From assembly GCF_029267515.1 (NCBI RefSeq), contig NZ_JAJUIS010000004.1, positions 124,001-188,000 on the forward strand: a stretch of 64,000 nt of DNA, read 5' to 3'. The translations under genes and the position numbers were made by a program. The stretch's first letter is position 1, and each line of letters starts with the position of its first letter. The notes beneath the pieces are model-generated. The model searched no databases. It worked only from the letters and a program-made list of their open reading frames with translations, and was not told the origin of the DNA. Below, piece by piece: positions 1-9,735 of this stretch. Origin of the DNA: Seleniivibrio woodruffii (lineage in GTDB: Bacteria; Chrysiogenota; Deferribacteres; Deferribacterales; Geovibrionaceae).

Positions 1-2
1 CG

Positions 3-158
3 GCATGTCCCGAACTCGCACAGAACGCCCAACTGGACAGCTTTTTAGGTTTTCAGGAAATTGACGTAAAACTTACAGAAAATTATGAAATGGTACCGGA
101 ATACTCAACATGTGCTATAATTGTTCATAACGCCTCTGCGGAGTATTTCACTGTTTAG
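3..158 (+). CDS. C-terminal end of an unrecognised protein (partial)
   Basis: An open frame enters from the left edge and ends at a TAG at 156-158, giving 51 residues that finish in ASAEYFTV. The stretch has ordinary coding character, with charged and hydrophobic residues alternating and two cysteines. I do not recognise the family. It ends about 50 bases before the superoxide reductase promoter, so it is probably a separate transcript. Confidence 0.55.
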   Translation, partial: ACPELAQNAQLDSFLGFQEIDVKLTENYEMVPEYSTCAIIVHNASAEYFTV

Positions 159-209
159 GGGTTACAGATAATTTTTAGCAGAAAACATTCAGAATCAGAC
201 AAAATTAGT

Positions 210-238
210 TTGATTTAACGTAAAACTTGTGGTATACA
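210..238 (+). promoter_or_regulatory. Sigma-70-type promoter of the superoxide reductase gene
   Basis: A TTGATT -35 box (210-215) and a TATACA -10 box (233-238) are separated by exactly 17 bases. The -10 box lies 39 bases before the start codon, which leaves room for the AGGAGG ribosome site. Confidence 0.5.
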
Positions 239-277
239 TAGATCATCACATGAACAAAAGCAAATCAGGAGGACGAA

Positions 278-664
278 ATGGCTATCGGAGAACTTGTTAA
301 ATCAGCAGATTACAAATCAGAAAAGCACGTTCCTGTTATTGTACTGCCCGAAAAAATCGTTTCAGGCGAAGCATTCACAGTTGAGGTTTCCGTGGGTAAA
401 GAGATAGCCCACCCCAACACAACAGAGCACTTTATCAACTGGATTTCAGTTTACTTCAAACCCGAATCCGGCAACCTTATCAACGTTGCGAGATTCGAAT
501 ACATGGCGCACGGCGAAGCTGTTGCGGGCGCAAATCAGGGACCTGCACACGCTGACCCCTGCTCAACATTCAAGCTGAAACTTACCCAGCCCGGCAAACT
601 TATTGCAACATCATACTGCAATATACACGGTCTCTGGGAAAGCGAAACAGACGTTAAGTTCTGA
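278..664 (+). CDS. Superoxide reductase (neelaredoxin type)
   Basis: This 128-residue protein reduces superoxide to hydrogen peroxide without making O2, a typical defence of anaerobes. It has only the catalytic Fe(His)4Cys domain and lacks the N-terminal rubredoxin-like domain of desulfoferrodoxin, so it belongs to the 1Fe class. Visible ligands are H17 (in EKHVPV), H45 (HPNT), H51 (EHF), C114 and H117 (CNIHGLW); E15-K16 form the usual catalytic loop. There is no signal peptide, so it is cytoplasmic. A strong AGGAGG sits before the ATG. The gene has its own promoter and terminator and is monocistronic. Confidence 0.95.
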   Translation: MAIGELVKSADYKSEKHVPVIVLPEKIVSGEAFTVEVSVGKEIAHPNTTEHFINWISVYFKPESGNLINVARFEYMAHGEAVAGANQGPAHADPCSTFKLKLTQPGKLIATSYCNIHGLWESETDVKF

Positions 665-687
665 TAACTGCTTAAAAAACACATAAG

Positions 688-717
688 AAAACCCGCTCAG
701 ATGAGCGGGTTTTTTTG
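688..717 (+). terminator. Rho-independent terminator after superoxide reductase
   Basis: A perfect stem, ACCCGCTC / GAGCGGGT with a 4-base loop, is followed by a run of T. Confidence 0.9.
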
Positions 718-738
718 TTGATTAAAATCACGAACGGG

Positions 739-893
739 ACTGCTCCACCCCTGCGGGGTTCGCAGAGACGTTTTTATGTCTTCGCAAGAAACGCAGCGCC
801 TAAGCGATCTGCTCCCTTAGGCATTAATATATTGTACTGATAATTCTATGTGGTTTAGATTGCTTCGTCAACCTGTGGTTTCCTCGCAAAGAC
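739..893. repeat. Palindromic intergenic repeat, two degenerate copies
   Basis: The stretch 739-822 is an imperfect palindrome centred on a CGCAGAGACG / GTCTTCGC pair. At 857-893 comes a half copy with the ATTGCTTCG and CTCGCAAAGACG modules. The same modules recur at 17949, 33962, 38360, 59128 and 60552, always between genes. The elements have no coding capacity. Confidence 0.6.
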
Positions 894-917
894 GTCATTC
901 TTCACGTGAAATGCTCC

Positions 918-1028
918 GAACCGAGCAGTACAAGGAAGGCTACCCGAGAGGGCTGCGAGCATACATATAAAGTATGTGAGCGGTTCCGAGGGAAAACTGA
1001 CGCAGTAATGCGACTCATATAAGCGGCA
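918..1028. repeat. Dispersed hairpin repeat, copy A
   Basis: The modules are CAAGGAAG, GAGAGGGCTGCGAGC, a small hairpin ATACAT..GTATGTGAGC, TTCCGAG, AACTGACGCAG and CATATAAGCGG. They appear in the same order at about 40250-40352 and, more diverged, at about 18035-18142. The element abuts the stop of the P-loop/TPR gene. Confidence 0.6.
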
Positions 1029-1031
1029 ATA

Positions 1032-3668
1032 TCAGCTGACGGCGGCGAGGTTCTTCGCAACCAGCTTAGTATACTCATGCTCATCGCCCATTATTTCTCT
1101 GTAGATATCATATGCGCTTGAAAGAAACTCTTTCGCGTCGTCCCTTTTTCCTATTCTGTAAAGAAGTTCGCCGAGATTGTTCATTGCCGCGGCAGCGGAA
1201 ATGCTCCTTTCACCGCCTATCTCTTTTTTGATCTCAAGAGCCTTTTCATAATACTCCTGCGCACGCTCGAACTGTCCCATACGGGATGTGATAAATCCCA
1301 TATTATTAAGCCCTACGGCGGTCTTTTCGTGTTTGGAACCGAACACTTTCTCGTATATCTGGAGTGCCTTGAAATAGTAGGGCTCCGCGTTTTTCAGATC
1401 GCCCATAGCATATTTAAGCTGTCCGAAGTTAGTGTATGAAACTGCGGTGCTGGGGTGGTTTGTTCCGTATATGTTATGTTTGATGTTCAGAGCCTCCGTG
1501 TGCATGGTCTCTGATTTTTCAAACTCTTTAACCTTCTGGTAGGCAACGGCAAGGTCGTTCGCAGCGGCTGCTGTCATGCGGCTGTTTTCGCCGTATATTT
1601 TCTTTGTTTTGCTGATGAGGTCTTCGTAAAGTTTCACAGCTTTACGACCGTTCCCGTTTTTGAAAACTATCTGTGCGTAGTCGCCGAGGCTTTTGACAGC
1701 CTCTTTGCTCATTGCACCCATCTTTTCGTTCTTAACGGTTGTAAGTTTATGATAGATAAGCGCTGCTTTTGCTATCTGCCCTGCCGCGCTGTATATTGAC
1801 GCCATGACCTCGTCCGCTTCAAGGCGCGCCGCGTCTTTAACATCAAGCGTTTTGTCGTATATCTCCTCCGCCTCGCTGAGGTTTTTCAGAGCGCTTTCCC
1901 TGTCCCCTGCAACGTGATAGAGTTTTCCGAGTTTCAGCACGCTGTCCGCATAATCCGCACTTTTTTTGCCGTGAAATTTCTCCCGTATCTCAAGCCCCTT
2001 CTTCATAATGGCTTCGGCGGCGTTATAGTCACCGGTATCTATGTAGAAGTTAGCAAGTTTATTCATATAAGGCACTGCGTCGGCTGAGTTTTTACCTGAT
2101 TTCTCCTCTGCCGCGTGCAGCCTGTCCTGAAGCACTTTTTCCGCCGAAACCTGTCTGCCGGATTTCAGGTACATAAAGGCGAGCTTATCGAAATACACGG
2201 AAATCTGAGGGTGCGTATCCCCAAGGATGCCGGCGATATGCTCTTTCGCCTTTTCCAGCATATCCAGCCAGAAGTTGAAAAACTCAACTGTGTAGAATTT
2301 TTTCTCAAGGGACGAGAACCACTCCACAAAACCGTCTATCTCCATGACGTGCATGGCGTGAAAAATAGCTTCTTTTATGTGGTATGTCAGATCCTTGTAG
2401 TCGCAATTACTCTCAGCCGCGCCTATGTGGTAGCGGTATACCGAATAGTTTACGTTTTCAAGCAGATCGGAATCCAGAACCGCTTGGCTGTGCATTGCAT
2501 AGAGCGGGTGGATACAGTAGAAACCGCCGCCCATATCGTTTGCAAAGCTGCGCGTAACAAAATTGCTGAACAGCTCGTAGGTGTCGGAGTACTCAGTAAA
2601 CTCAGAGGCAACCGCCTTGAACAGTCCCTCGTCGAACACGCGGCAGCAGCTTAAAAGTTTAGCCATAACCGATTCGTCGGTTTTAAGACTGCTGAGGTTC
2701 ATATGAACGATGCTCTGTGGGTTGCTTTCAAAAATTTCAGGTCCCGGTTCGTGTCCTTCGCCCGTTCTTATGAGTTTATAGGTTTCAAGGCTGAAAGCCG
2801 TGAGTGCGGGATGCCCGTCAGTATTTTCAAAAATCAGCTCGCACATGGACTCTCGTTCCAGTCCGTTCTTTTTACAAAACTCATCAGATTCAAGACGGGT
2901 AAAAACGTCCGACTGAATCTCATGGGAAACGTATCCGAATTTTTCCTGCGGGAGCAGCTCTTCCGAAATATAGATGACAGTGCCGCATTCCGCCTTTTCC
3001 GCAAGTTTCGTAACCCAGCTCATGCCGCTGTCGTATGCTTCGTAAAGGTTCTCCGCGTTGTCAATGATCAGCACAGGCTCAAGCCCGGCAGCCGTTTTTA
3101 TCTTTTTAAGACACGACGCGAAGCTGTCCGCACATATCTGCCAGTTGATATGGTTCGCCTCTTTGAACATGCTCATGACCTTGGGGCGCACCTCAGTGTT
3201 GAACCACTCCTCGGAGAAGCACTTGCCCACCTCGTCGTACATGCTGCGGGTGAAGGTGTATTTAGACGGAGCCTTCTCAAAAACTCCGGACATCAGCGGT
3301 GAATTATACCGGAAGAAACATTCCGCCTCGGTTTTCAGCTTACCGTTTATCTTTTCGCTGCGGACAAGGACGGATATGTCGAAAACTGCGAAAAAGTCAG
3401 CAGTTTCGCCGGAAACGCAGTCTCTCAGTTCGAGAAGTCCCTGCTCTGGATAGCAGGCACAGCATTTCTGGGCGTCCATATACATAACAAGATAATTTTC
3501 AGAACTGAGGTCGTTCCTCAGAAAATCAGCGAAGGAGGTTTTCCCTGTTCCTTTGTGTCCGTACAGGTTGAATATACGATAGCTGTCAGACAGACCGGTT
3601 TCCAGCGCCTCGCGCAACGTCTCCGGCAGTCCGCCCCTTTTAACGGGGATAAGGTCGGAAGTATTCAT
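1032..3668 (-). CDS. P-loop NTPase with C-terminal TPR array (STAND-like), function unknown
   Basis: The 878-residue protein opens directly with an ATPase module: Walker A GHKGTGKTS at residues 37-45 and a Walker B-like VLIIDNAE at about 199-206. A helical middle region follows, and from about residue 470 come tandem tetratricopeptide repeats of the kinesin-light-chain (TPR_12) spacing. This order, NTPase then superhelical repeats, resembles STAND signalling ATPases, but I see no N-terminal effector domain and no signal peptide or membrane segment. It is the last gene of the minus-strand unit: its ATG lies 2 bases beyond the stop of the M16 peptidase gene, so the two are translationally close. 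The partner bound by the TPRs cannot be deduced. Confidence 0.8.
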   Translation of the reverse strand: MNTSDLIPVKRGGLPETLREALETGLSDSYRIFNLYGHKGTGKTSFADFLRNDLSSENYLVMYMDAQKCCACYPEQGLLELRDCVSGETADFFAVFDISVLVRSEKINGKLKTEAECFFRYNSPLMSGVFEKAPSKYTFTRSMYDEVGKCFSEEWFNTEVRPKVMSMFKEANHINWQICADSFASCLKKIKTAAGLEPVLIIDNAENLYEAYDSGMSWVTKLAEKAECGTVIYISEELLPQEKFGYVSHEIQSDVFTRLESDEFCKKNGLERESMCELIFENTDGHPALTAFSLETYKLIRTGEGHEPGPEIFESNPQSIVHMNLSSLKTDESVMAKLLSCCRVFDEGLFKAVASEFTEYSDTYELFSNFVTRSFANDMGGGFYCIHPLYAMHSQAVLDSDLLENVNYSVYRYHIGAAESNCDYKDLTYHIKEAIFHAMHVMEIDGFVEWFSSLEKKFYTVEFFNFWLDMLEKAKEHIAGILGDTHPQISVYFDKLAFMYLKSGRQVSAEKVLQDRLHAAEEKSGKNSADAVPYMNKLANFYIDTGDYNAAEAIMKKGLEIREKFHGKKSADYADSVLKLGKLYHVAGDRESALKNLSEAEEIYDKTLDVKDAARLEADEVMASIYSAAGQIAKAALIYHKLTTVKNEKMGAMSKEAVKSLGDYAQIVFKNGNGRKAVKLYEDLISKTKKIYGENSRMTAAAANDLAVAYQKVKEFEKSETMHTEALNIKHNIYGTNHPSTAVSYTNFGQLKYAMGDLKNAEPYYFKALQIYEKVFGSKHEKTAVGLNNMGFITSRMGQFERAQEYYEKALEIKKEIGGERSISAAAAMNNLGELLYRIGKRDDAKEFLSSAYDIYREIMGDEHEYTKLVAKNLAAVS

Positions 3669-3670
3669 GA

Positions 3671-4972
3671 TTACTCACTTTTTCCGTCGGGCATTGTTTT
3701 GACCCAAACGTAGTCCGACTTGAAAATAGTTTTTATGGCATTCTTTATACTTAGCTTATCTGTTTTCTTAATATTTTCAACAAAATTATCATAATATGAA
3801 GGCTGTTCCACGGTGTATGAATAACCGATATCATTCGCTTCGCTTGACGTTTTCTCACGCTGGAACAGGTTCTGGCTTATCAGCCTGTTTTTTGCTTTCT
3901 CGATATTTTCATCGGTTAGGTACTGATCGATATCCTTTACGGTTTTCAGAATCTCCGCTTTGATGTCTTCGCCCCTGCCTATCTGGCTGTTATATGTGAA
4001 AAGGAAGGTGCCTCTGTGTTTAAGTCCGTAATATCCGCCGTTTATGCTGTTTACGAGGTCTTTGTCATACCTGAACTTCTGGTTAAGCACCGAGAACTCG
4101 CCGCCGGAAAGTATCTCGCCCAGAACTTCCATAGCAAAGATGTCTATCTGCGATATGCCGACCGCGGGATATGCCAGTATGCCGTATTCCTGATTTATAT
4201 CTTTTTTAACAGACAGTTCCACAGGCTTATCTATTTTGGTCACGCCGTCCTTGCTGTAACGTTCGCCCGCCTTGACGCTTCGTTTGTCGCTGTAATACTT
4301 TTTCGCCAGACCGAGCACTTCGTCATACGGAATATCGCCCACAACCACCAGCGTCATATTGTCCGGGTGGTAGTATCTGTTGTAATAGTCCGCAAGCATA
4401 TCGTGCGTGAAGGAGTTTACTGTCTCTTCCGTACCGATTATCTCCCGTTCGTATGGTGTGTCCTTAAACATTACCTTTGAGAACTCCTCCCACATACCGG
4501 ACGTGGGACGGTCTTTGCCCATCTTAATCTCCTGAACGACGACGGGTTTTTCCTTCTCAATCTCGTCGGGGATGAACGAGGCACGGAACACCATTTCGCT
4601 TATGGTGTCGAACGCGACCTCAGCATTGTATGACGGGATATTTATATAATAGAAGGTGTAATCCTTGCTGGTGGCGGCGTTCATAACTCCGCCCTTGCCT
4701 TCCACGACAGTGTCTATCTCTCCGGGCTTATATTTCTTCGTGCCTTTGAACACCATATGCTCAAGAAAGTGTGAAATTCCGCTCTCAGCGGGCGTTTCGT
4801 TGACAGAGCCAGTCTTCATCCATGTCTGGACTGAAACGACCTTTACCCCCGGAATATATTTGTAAATAAGCGTAACATTGTTGTCCAGCTTTGCTGTTTC
4901 ATTCGCCAAAGCATAACCTCCGAAACAGAGTATAAAAATTATAATCGTACAAATCAGTTTTTTATTTACCAT
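3671..4972 (-). CDS. M16 family zinc metallopeptidase, exported
   Basis: The 433-residue, insulinase-type (M16B) protease has the inverted zinc motif HFLEH (H68, E71, H72) and the distal glutamate at E148 in VVQEIK. The N-terminus (charged MVNKK, then a hydrophobic run ending near ALA) is a signal peptide, which places it in the periplasm. Many M16B enzymes pair with an inactive sister subunit; no sister gene is adjacent here. The ATG overlaps the stop of the glutamate dehydrogenase gene by one base (TGATG), which indicates translational coupling. Substrate unknown. Confidence 0.9.
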   Translation of the reverse strand: MVNKKLICTIIIFILCFGGYALANETAKLDNNVTLIYKYIPGVKVVSVQTWMKTGSVNETPAESGISHFLEHMVFKGTKKYKPGEIDTVVEGKGGVMNAATSKDYTFYYINIPSYNAEVAFDTISEMVFRASFIPDEIEKEKPVVVQEIKMGKDRPTSGMWEEFSKVMFKDTPYEREIIGTEETVNSFTHDMLADYYNRYYHPDNMTLVVVGDIPYDEVLGLAKKYYSDKRSVKAGERYSKDGVTKIDKPVELSVKKDINQEYGILAYPAVGISQIDIFAMEVLGEILSGGEFSVLNQKFRYDKDLVNSINGGYYGLKHRGTFLFTYNSQIGRGEDIKAEILKTVKDIDQYLTDENIEKAKNRLISQNLFQREKTSSEANDIGYSYTVEQPSYYDNFVENIKKTDKLSIKNAIKTIFKSDYVWVKTMPDGKSE

Positions 4973-7900
4973 CAGTTTTCTCCGAATTTCTCCGCAAGGC
5001 GAGAGAACATATCCGCAACGACGTTGTAAGGCACAAGGCTGTCGATGTCCCTGCTTCTCACAGACACCAGAAACGCGTTATAGTTCTCAAAAAACGTCCT
5101 TTCTGAAGCCTTCAGCCCGTTGAGGTGCGCCCTGCCCTTTTCACAGAAGAACACCGCGGTCATTTTCTGTATCTGCTTTATGCGGCTGACAAGGCTCTCC
5201 ATATTCACCCGCTCCCATTCGGTTCGTATCTTAACTGATTTTATCCCGCTTGTCAGTTCCGTAATTGAAAAAACTGAATCCGCTTCGTAATATGCAGTAA
5301 GTATATCCTTAACTTGTCTGCCGGTTCTGGAGTGTATATCGAAGATGTCGAACGCCGCCTTTGCATAGCGCACAGCAGCAACCCTTTTCGCAAGCGCCGC
5401 CGGGATTCCTCCGCCCGCAAGCTCCGCACACATGGCATCATGGTTGACTTTCAGTCCTTCTGAAAGATATCTGGGGATGAGCCTTACGATCTCGCAGAAG
5501 GTTTCTCTGTTTTCCTTAACTTTTTGTGCTCTCGCCCCGTCGGTTATCCACACAGTCGCCACCTTCATGGTCTTTTCCAGTTCTTCCATGGCGGCATAGA
5601 TGGAACCGCACTGCGCCTTCCCGTCCAGAGCCTCAAGCTCAAGACGGATGGATTTCAGCTCAAGAGCGTCCTCCGCCAGCATATAGGCGTTCACAAGCCT
5701 CACGAAATCTATGTTGTTGTTTTTATACAGCTCATAAAAGAACACGGGACCCGTGCGGTTTATGAGTCTGTTTACAATCACTGTCGCCGCTATCTCCCTC
5801 CGCAGGATATGGGAATACAGTTTTTCGCCGTATTTCTCCTGCATATCTTTCGGGTAATAGCTCATATATTCACGCCTGACCAGTTCGTTTTCAACATCCA
5901 GTCCCTGTTCTATCTCCCCGTAAAGGAAAATCTTCGAATAGGCGAGCAGAACACACAGTTCCGGTCTTGCCGGCGCTCTGTCGGTGTCGGCAAATTCGAT
6001 CTTTTCAATGTTGAAATCCAGAAGTTTAATGTCCCGCAGGTGTTTCGCAAACTCCCTGTATATAACCGAGCCTGTTTCATAGCCCCTCTGCGCCATGCTG
6101 ATACAGCCTGACTGCAAGTAGTTGTCACGCAGAACCAGCGCCTCCACCTGTGCTGTGAGCTTTCTGATGTACGCGTTGCGCTCGGTGCCGTCTTTCATGT
6201 CGCCGTCTTTCATCAGCTTTGAGAACATTATCTTGAGGTTTACCTCGTGGTCGGACATATCCACGCCTGCGGAGTTGTCCAGCGCGTCGGTGTTTATGCG
6301 CCCGCCTCCGTTTGCATACTCAATGCGCGCCCTCTGGGTAAATCCGAGGTTTCCTCCCTCGCCCACCACAGCCGCTCGAAGCTCATGCGCAGTTATCCGC
6401 ACGGAATCGTTCGCAGGGTCGCCAACCTGTGAGTTGGTTTCCGTGGATGCGCGGACATAGGTGCCTATGCCTCCGTTCCACATCAGCTCTGCCCGCATAC
6501 GCAGGATAAGCCCCACAAGCTCTTCGCCGGAAACGTGCTGTCTGTCGGTATCAAGCATCGCCCGCACAGTAGCTGAAAGGTCTATTTTTTTGGCGGAACG
6601 CTCGAAAATGCCCCCGCCCTCTGATATCAGACTTTTGTCATAGTCTGTCCATGAACCGGATGCGCCCAGCGTGAACAGTCTTTTGCGTTCGGCGAAGGTT
6701 TTTTCAGCATCCGGGGACGGGTCGAGGAAGATGTGCATATGGTTGAACGCTGCCTGTAAAAGTATCTTCTTTGACAGCAGCATACCGTTGCCGAAAACGT
6801 CGCCGCCCATATCGCCTATGCCGAAAACGGTGAACTCCTCTTTCTGGATATCCTTTCCGGTCTCGCGGAAATGGCGTTTAACGCATTCCCACGCGCCCTT
6901 GGCTGTGATGCCCACCTTTTTATGGTCGTAACCCGCGCTGCCTCCGGATGCGAATGCGTCGCCAAGCCAGAAACCGCGCTCAAGGGAAACAGAGTTTGCG
7001 ATATCGCTGAACGCCGCAGTACCTTTATCTGCGGCAACAACGAGATACGGGTCTTTTTCATCATATATTTTCACGTTGTCGGGGTGAACGACCTTACCGT
7101 TTCTGATGTTGTCGGTAACGTCCAGCAGTGCCCGTATGTAGTTCTTATATTGAGCAATTACGTTGTTTTTATCTCTGGGCGAGTTTTTAACGATGAATCC
7201 GCCCTTTGAGCCTACGGGAACTATCACCGCATTTTTCACCATCTGGGTCTTCACCAGCCCAAGAATCTCCGTTCGGTAGTCGTCCGGTCGGTCGGAATAG
7301 CGCAGTCCGCCCCTTGCCACCTTTCCGCCACGGAGATGTATGCCGTCCATCTGTGCGGAATGAACGAATATCTCAAACAGTGGTCGGGGTTCGGGGATAA
7401 TGTCAAGTTCGCGGCTTTTCACCTTGAACGAGATGTAGGAACGCTCCGGCACACAGTAATAGTTAGTGCGAACCATGCCGCATATTACCTGAACGAAATA
7501 GCGCAGAGCCTTATCCTCCGCCGCGGAAACGACTTTATCTATCAATGATATTATCTGTTCTGTGATACCTGCTGCGTCCGTCTTTTTAAGGGACGGATCA
7601 AACTTCTCCTCAAACAGCCTGACAATAAGCCCGGCTATATCAGGATTGTTCACGAACGCGTTTGTAAGGGTCATGAGGGTGAAGCCTGTGTCTATCTGAC
7701 GCACGAAATTGCGCAGAGCACGCAGAACCGCTATCTGGCGGTATTTAAGCGTTGCCGTTACTGCAAGCCCGTTCAGCCTGTCATTCTCCGCTGTTCCGCT
7801 TAAAACATGCACCATAAGCTGCGGCAGGTTTTCCTTGTACATGTCGCAAAACTCTTCCGGATGCTCGATATCGGCAAGATAAACCGCGTTAATGTATCTT

Positions 7901-9672
7901 TCGCCCCCTTGAAGAGCAAGACGGAAGGTGTCCTCTTCGTAAACTTTAAGCCCGATGTTATCCAGAACAGGCATAAGCTGGGTAAGCAGAAATCTTGACG
8001 CAGCGTAAATCTTCAACACCGCACGTCCGCTCTCTGCGTATATCCGTGCCTTCACACCCTCAAGACGTTCCAGAGCCATAACGTCGGCAAAGCCCGCCTC
8101 AGGGCTGTTTCTCGTACGGTAGACCTCGCTTAGTGCGTGGACGTATTTCGTGTATACCCTGTCTATGTCGGATGAATCCAGCCTGTCGTGAAGCAGGTCG
8201 TATAGGTTGGCATCCCATGTGCGCAGCATGGAGAGTATCCTGTTTTTCAGGAGGTTGTCGTCAGTTTTCACCAGCGTTTCAGTGTCTCTCAGGAACAGGT
8301 GGAAATGAAGGTAATAGCGTTTATGCTCGTCCTCCCGAATGCTCGTGTCAAGGAGTTCCGCATCGAAGAACTCTGCCAGAAATTCTTTCAGATCCCCAAC
8401 CAGTTCCGTGGAATATTTATCAAACGGAAGCGCGATAAAAAAGAACAGGTTGTTCAGCGGTCTGAAATCGCGGTAGCAGATACGTATCTGCTCAGACCCC
8501 TGCATGGTAAGTATAAGCTCAAGGGTCTCTATCATCAGCTTAGTGCTGAAATTGAAAAGTTCTATCTTGGGGAAATCATCGATGAGGGATCGAACCCATT
8601 TATAATCATGGGAACCGTGAACAAAATTGAAATGGTCGAGTGTATCCTTTATCTTCTCTCTTACGATAGGTATCTCGTGAGGCGGGCATTTACGCCCTTT
8701 ATAGGTGAACTGACCGAAGACCTCCACAACGCGGATGAATTTTCCGTGTCTGCTAACAAACATCAGCCTGTTCAGAAATCCGCGGGTCTTCACCTGCGAC
8801 CTTTCAAGGGAGATGTCCACGACAACGGGGTGTCCGTCAACGTAGTTCAGCTTGCCGCCTTCGATAACGGAGATAAGATGCTGCGCATCAGTGTCGCCAT
8901 CAGTGAACCTGCATATGCCGATATCCGAACGGGTACAGCTTGCATCCTCAGTGTTTATGTTAATTATTCCGGCGCCCTGCCAGATGAAATTGTCCTGCAG
9001 AAGCCAGTGCACAAACCTTGATACCTCCGGCTCGCTTTCGCGAAGCTCAGAGGCGAGGTTGTGCATCAGCTCGGTTATGCGGTGGAAATCGTCCACTGCG
9101 GCAATTACGCTTTCGTAAACAGAAGTGAGCGCCTTAGTTATGGTTTTAAGCTCCGAAGCCTCGGTGTGTTCAAGAAAAATAAGGAAAAACGATTCGTTCC
9201 GCGAGCCGATTGCAGTCTCGGAAACTTTCGTGAGATTTCCCTGTTTGTCCCTTTCCGTGCTGAAAATGGGGTGGAGTATGAAAAGTTCTTTCGTACCCGT
9301 CTCCTGAAAATAAGACCATACACTGTCGTAAAGGAAGGGTCTGTCGTCGGTGACAATGGAAACGAGGCTGAAATTGCCGACGAAAAACGGTTTTGAGTCT
9401 ATATCCTCCGCCGTAACGGATATCTTCTTCTTTTTCCGTCCGTCGAACAGCTTAAAGGCATATGAAAAAAATCCGTCCAGATCCTCGTCGGAAAGGAAGC
9501 TGAGAAAGTTAGCCGGCATATGGTTCATCATCAGTCCGGCAAAACTGAAAAAGAGCGGGTTGTCGTTTTTATACTTTGAAAAGATGTCCTCGTGCCTTTT
9601 TTTAAGCATGGAAAGGCGGTTCTGACCGAAATCTGTTCTGGTTACGCAGTTAAATAAAGACGGATTGATCAT
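4972..9672 (-). CDS. NAD-specific glutamate dehydrogenase, large (GDH180) type
   Basis: At 1566 residues this matches the large L-GDH class, which oxidatively deaminates glutamate to 2-oxoglutarate with NAD+. Visible signatures in the catalytic core include GGLRYSDR, the lysine-bearing VGSKGGF and the nucleotide-binding GIGDMGGDVFGNG. Long N- and C-terminal flanks carry the regulatory regions of the class. The ATG follows AGGAGG at good spacing. It sits between cheX and the M16 peptidase in the long minus-strand unit. It probably feeds amino-acid carbon into the TCA cycle; the adjacent divergent pckA is consistent with amino-acid or acetate growth, which is inference. Confidence 0.93.
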   Translation of the reverse strand: MINPSLFNCVTRTDFGQNRLSMLKKRHEDIFSKYKNDNPLFFSFAGLMMNHMPANFLSFLSDEDLDGFFSYAFKLFDGRKKKKISVTAEDIDSKPFFVGNFSLVSIVTDDRPFLYDSVWSYFQETGTKELFILHPIFSTERDKQGNLTKVSETAIGSRNESFFLIFLEHTEASELKTITKALTSVYESVIAAVDDFHRITELMHNLASELRESEPEVSRFVHWLLQDNFIWQGAGIININTEDASCTRSDIGICRFTDGDTDAQHLISVIEGGKLNYVDGHPVVVDISLERSQVKTRGFLNRLMFVSRHGKFIRVVEVFGQFTYKGRKCPPHEIPIVREKIKDTLDHFNFVHGSHDYKWVRSLIDDFPKIELFNFSTKLMIETLELILTMQGSEQIRICYRDFRPLNNLFFFIALPFDKYSTELVGDLKEFLAEFFDAELLDTSIREDEHKRYYLHFHLFLRDTETLVKTDDNLLKNRILSMLRTWDANLYDLLHDRLDSSDIDRVYTKYVHALSEVYRTRNSPEAGFADVMALERLEGVKARIYAESGRAVLKIYAASRFLLTQLMPVLDNIGLKVYEEDTFRLALQGGERYINAVYLADIEHPEEFCDMYKENLPQLMVHVLSGTAENDRLNGLAVTATLKYRQIAVLRALRNFVRQIDTGFTLMTLTNAFVNNPDIAGLIVRLFEEKFDPSLKKTDAAGITEQIISLIDKVVSAAEDKALRYFVQVICGMVRTNYYCVPERSYISFKVKSRELDIIPEPRPLFEIFVHSAQMDGIHLRGGKVARGGLRYSDRPDDYRTEILGLVKTQMVKNAVIVPVGSKGGFIVKNSPRDKNNVIAQYKNYIRALLDVTDNIRNGKVVHPDNVKIYDEKDPYLVVAADKGTAAFSDIANSVSLERGFWLGDAFASGGSAGYDHKKVGITAKGAWECVKRHFRETGKDIQKEEFTVFGIGDMGGDVFGNGMLLSKKILLQAAFNHMHIFLDPSPDAEKTFAERKRLFTLGASGSWTDYDKSLISEGGGIFERSAKKIDLSATVRAMLDTDRQHVSGEELVGLILRMRAELMWNGGIGTYVRASTETNSQVGDPANDSVRITAHELRAAVVGEGGNLGFTQRARIEYANGGGRINTDALDNSAGVDMSDHEVNLKIMFSKLMKDGDMKDGTERNAYIRKLTAQVEALVLRDNYLQSGCISMAQRGYETGSVIYREFAKHLRDIKLLDFNIEKIEFADTDRAPARPELCVLLAYSKIFLYGEIEQGLDVENELVRREYMSYYPKDMQEKYGEKLYSHILRREIAATVIVNRLINRTGPVFFYELYKNNNIDFVRLVNAYMLAEDALELKSIRLELEALDGKAQCGSIYAAMEELEKTMKVATVWITDGARAQKVKENRETFCEIVRLIPRYLSEGLKVNHDAMCAELAGGGIPAALAKRVAAVRYAKAAFDIFDIHSRTGRQVKDILTAYYEADSVFSITELTSGIKSVKIRTEWERVNMESLVSRIKQIQKMTAVFFCEKGRAHLNGLKASERTFFENYNAFLVSVRSRDIDSLVPYNVVADMFSRLAEKFGEN

Positions 9673-9735
9673 GGATTCCTCCTGTTTTCTGCGCAGTCAA
9701 CCCTGATAATGAAATAATTTGGATACGACAGAATA

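Noticed and set aside
2115-2654. Long plus-strand open frame opposite the P-loop/TPR gene
   Set aside because: It is a mirror of a clearly coding minus-strand gene, with no ribosome site and no recognisable protein.
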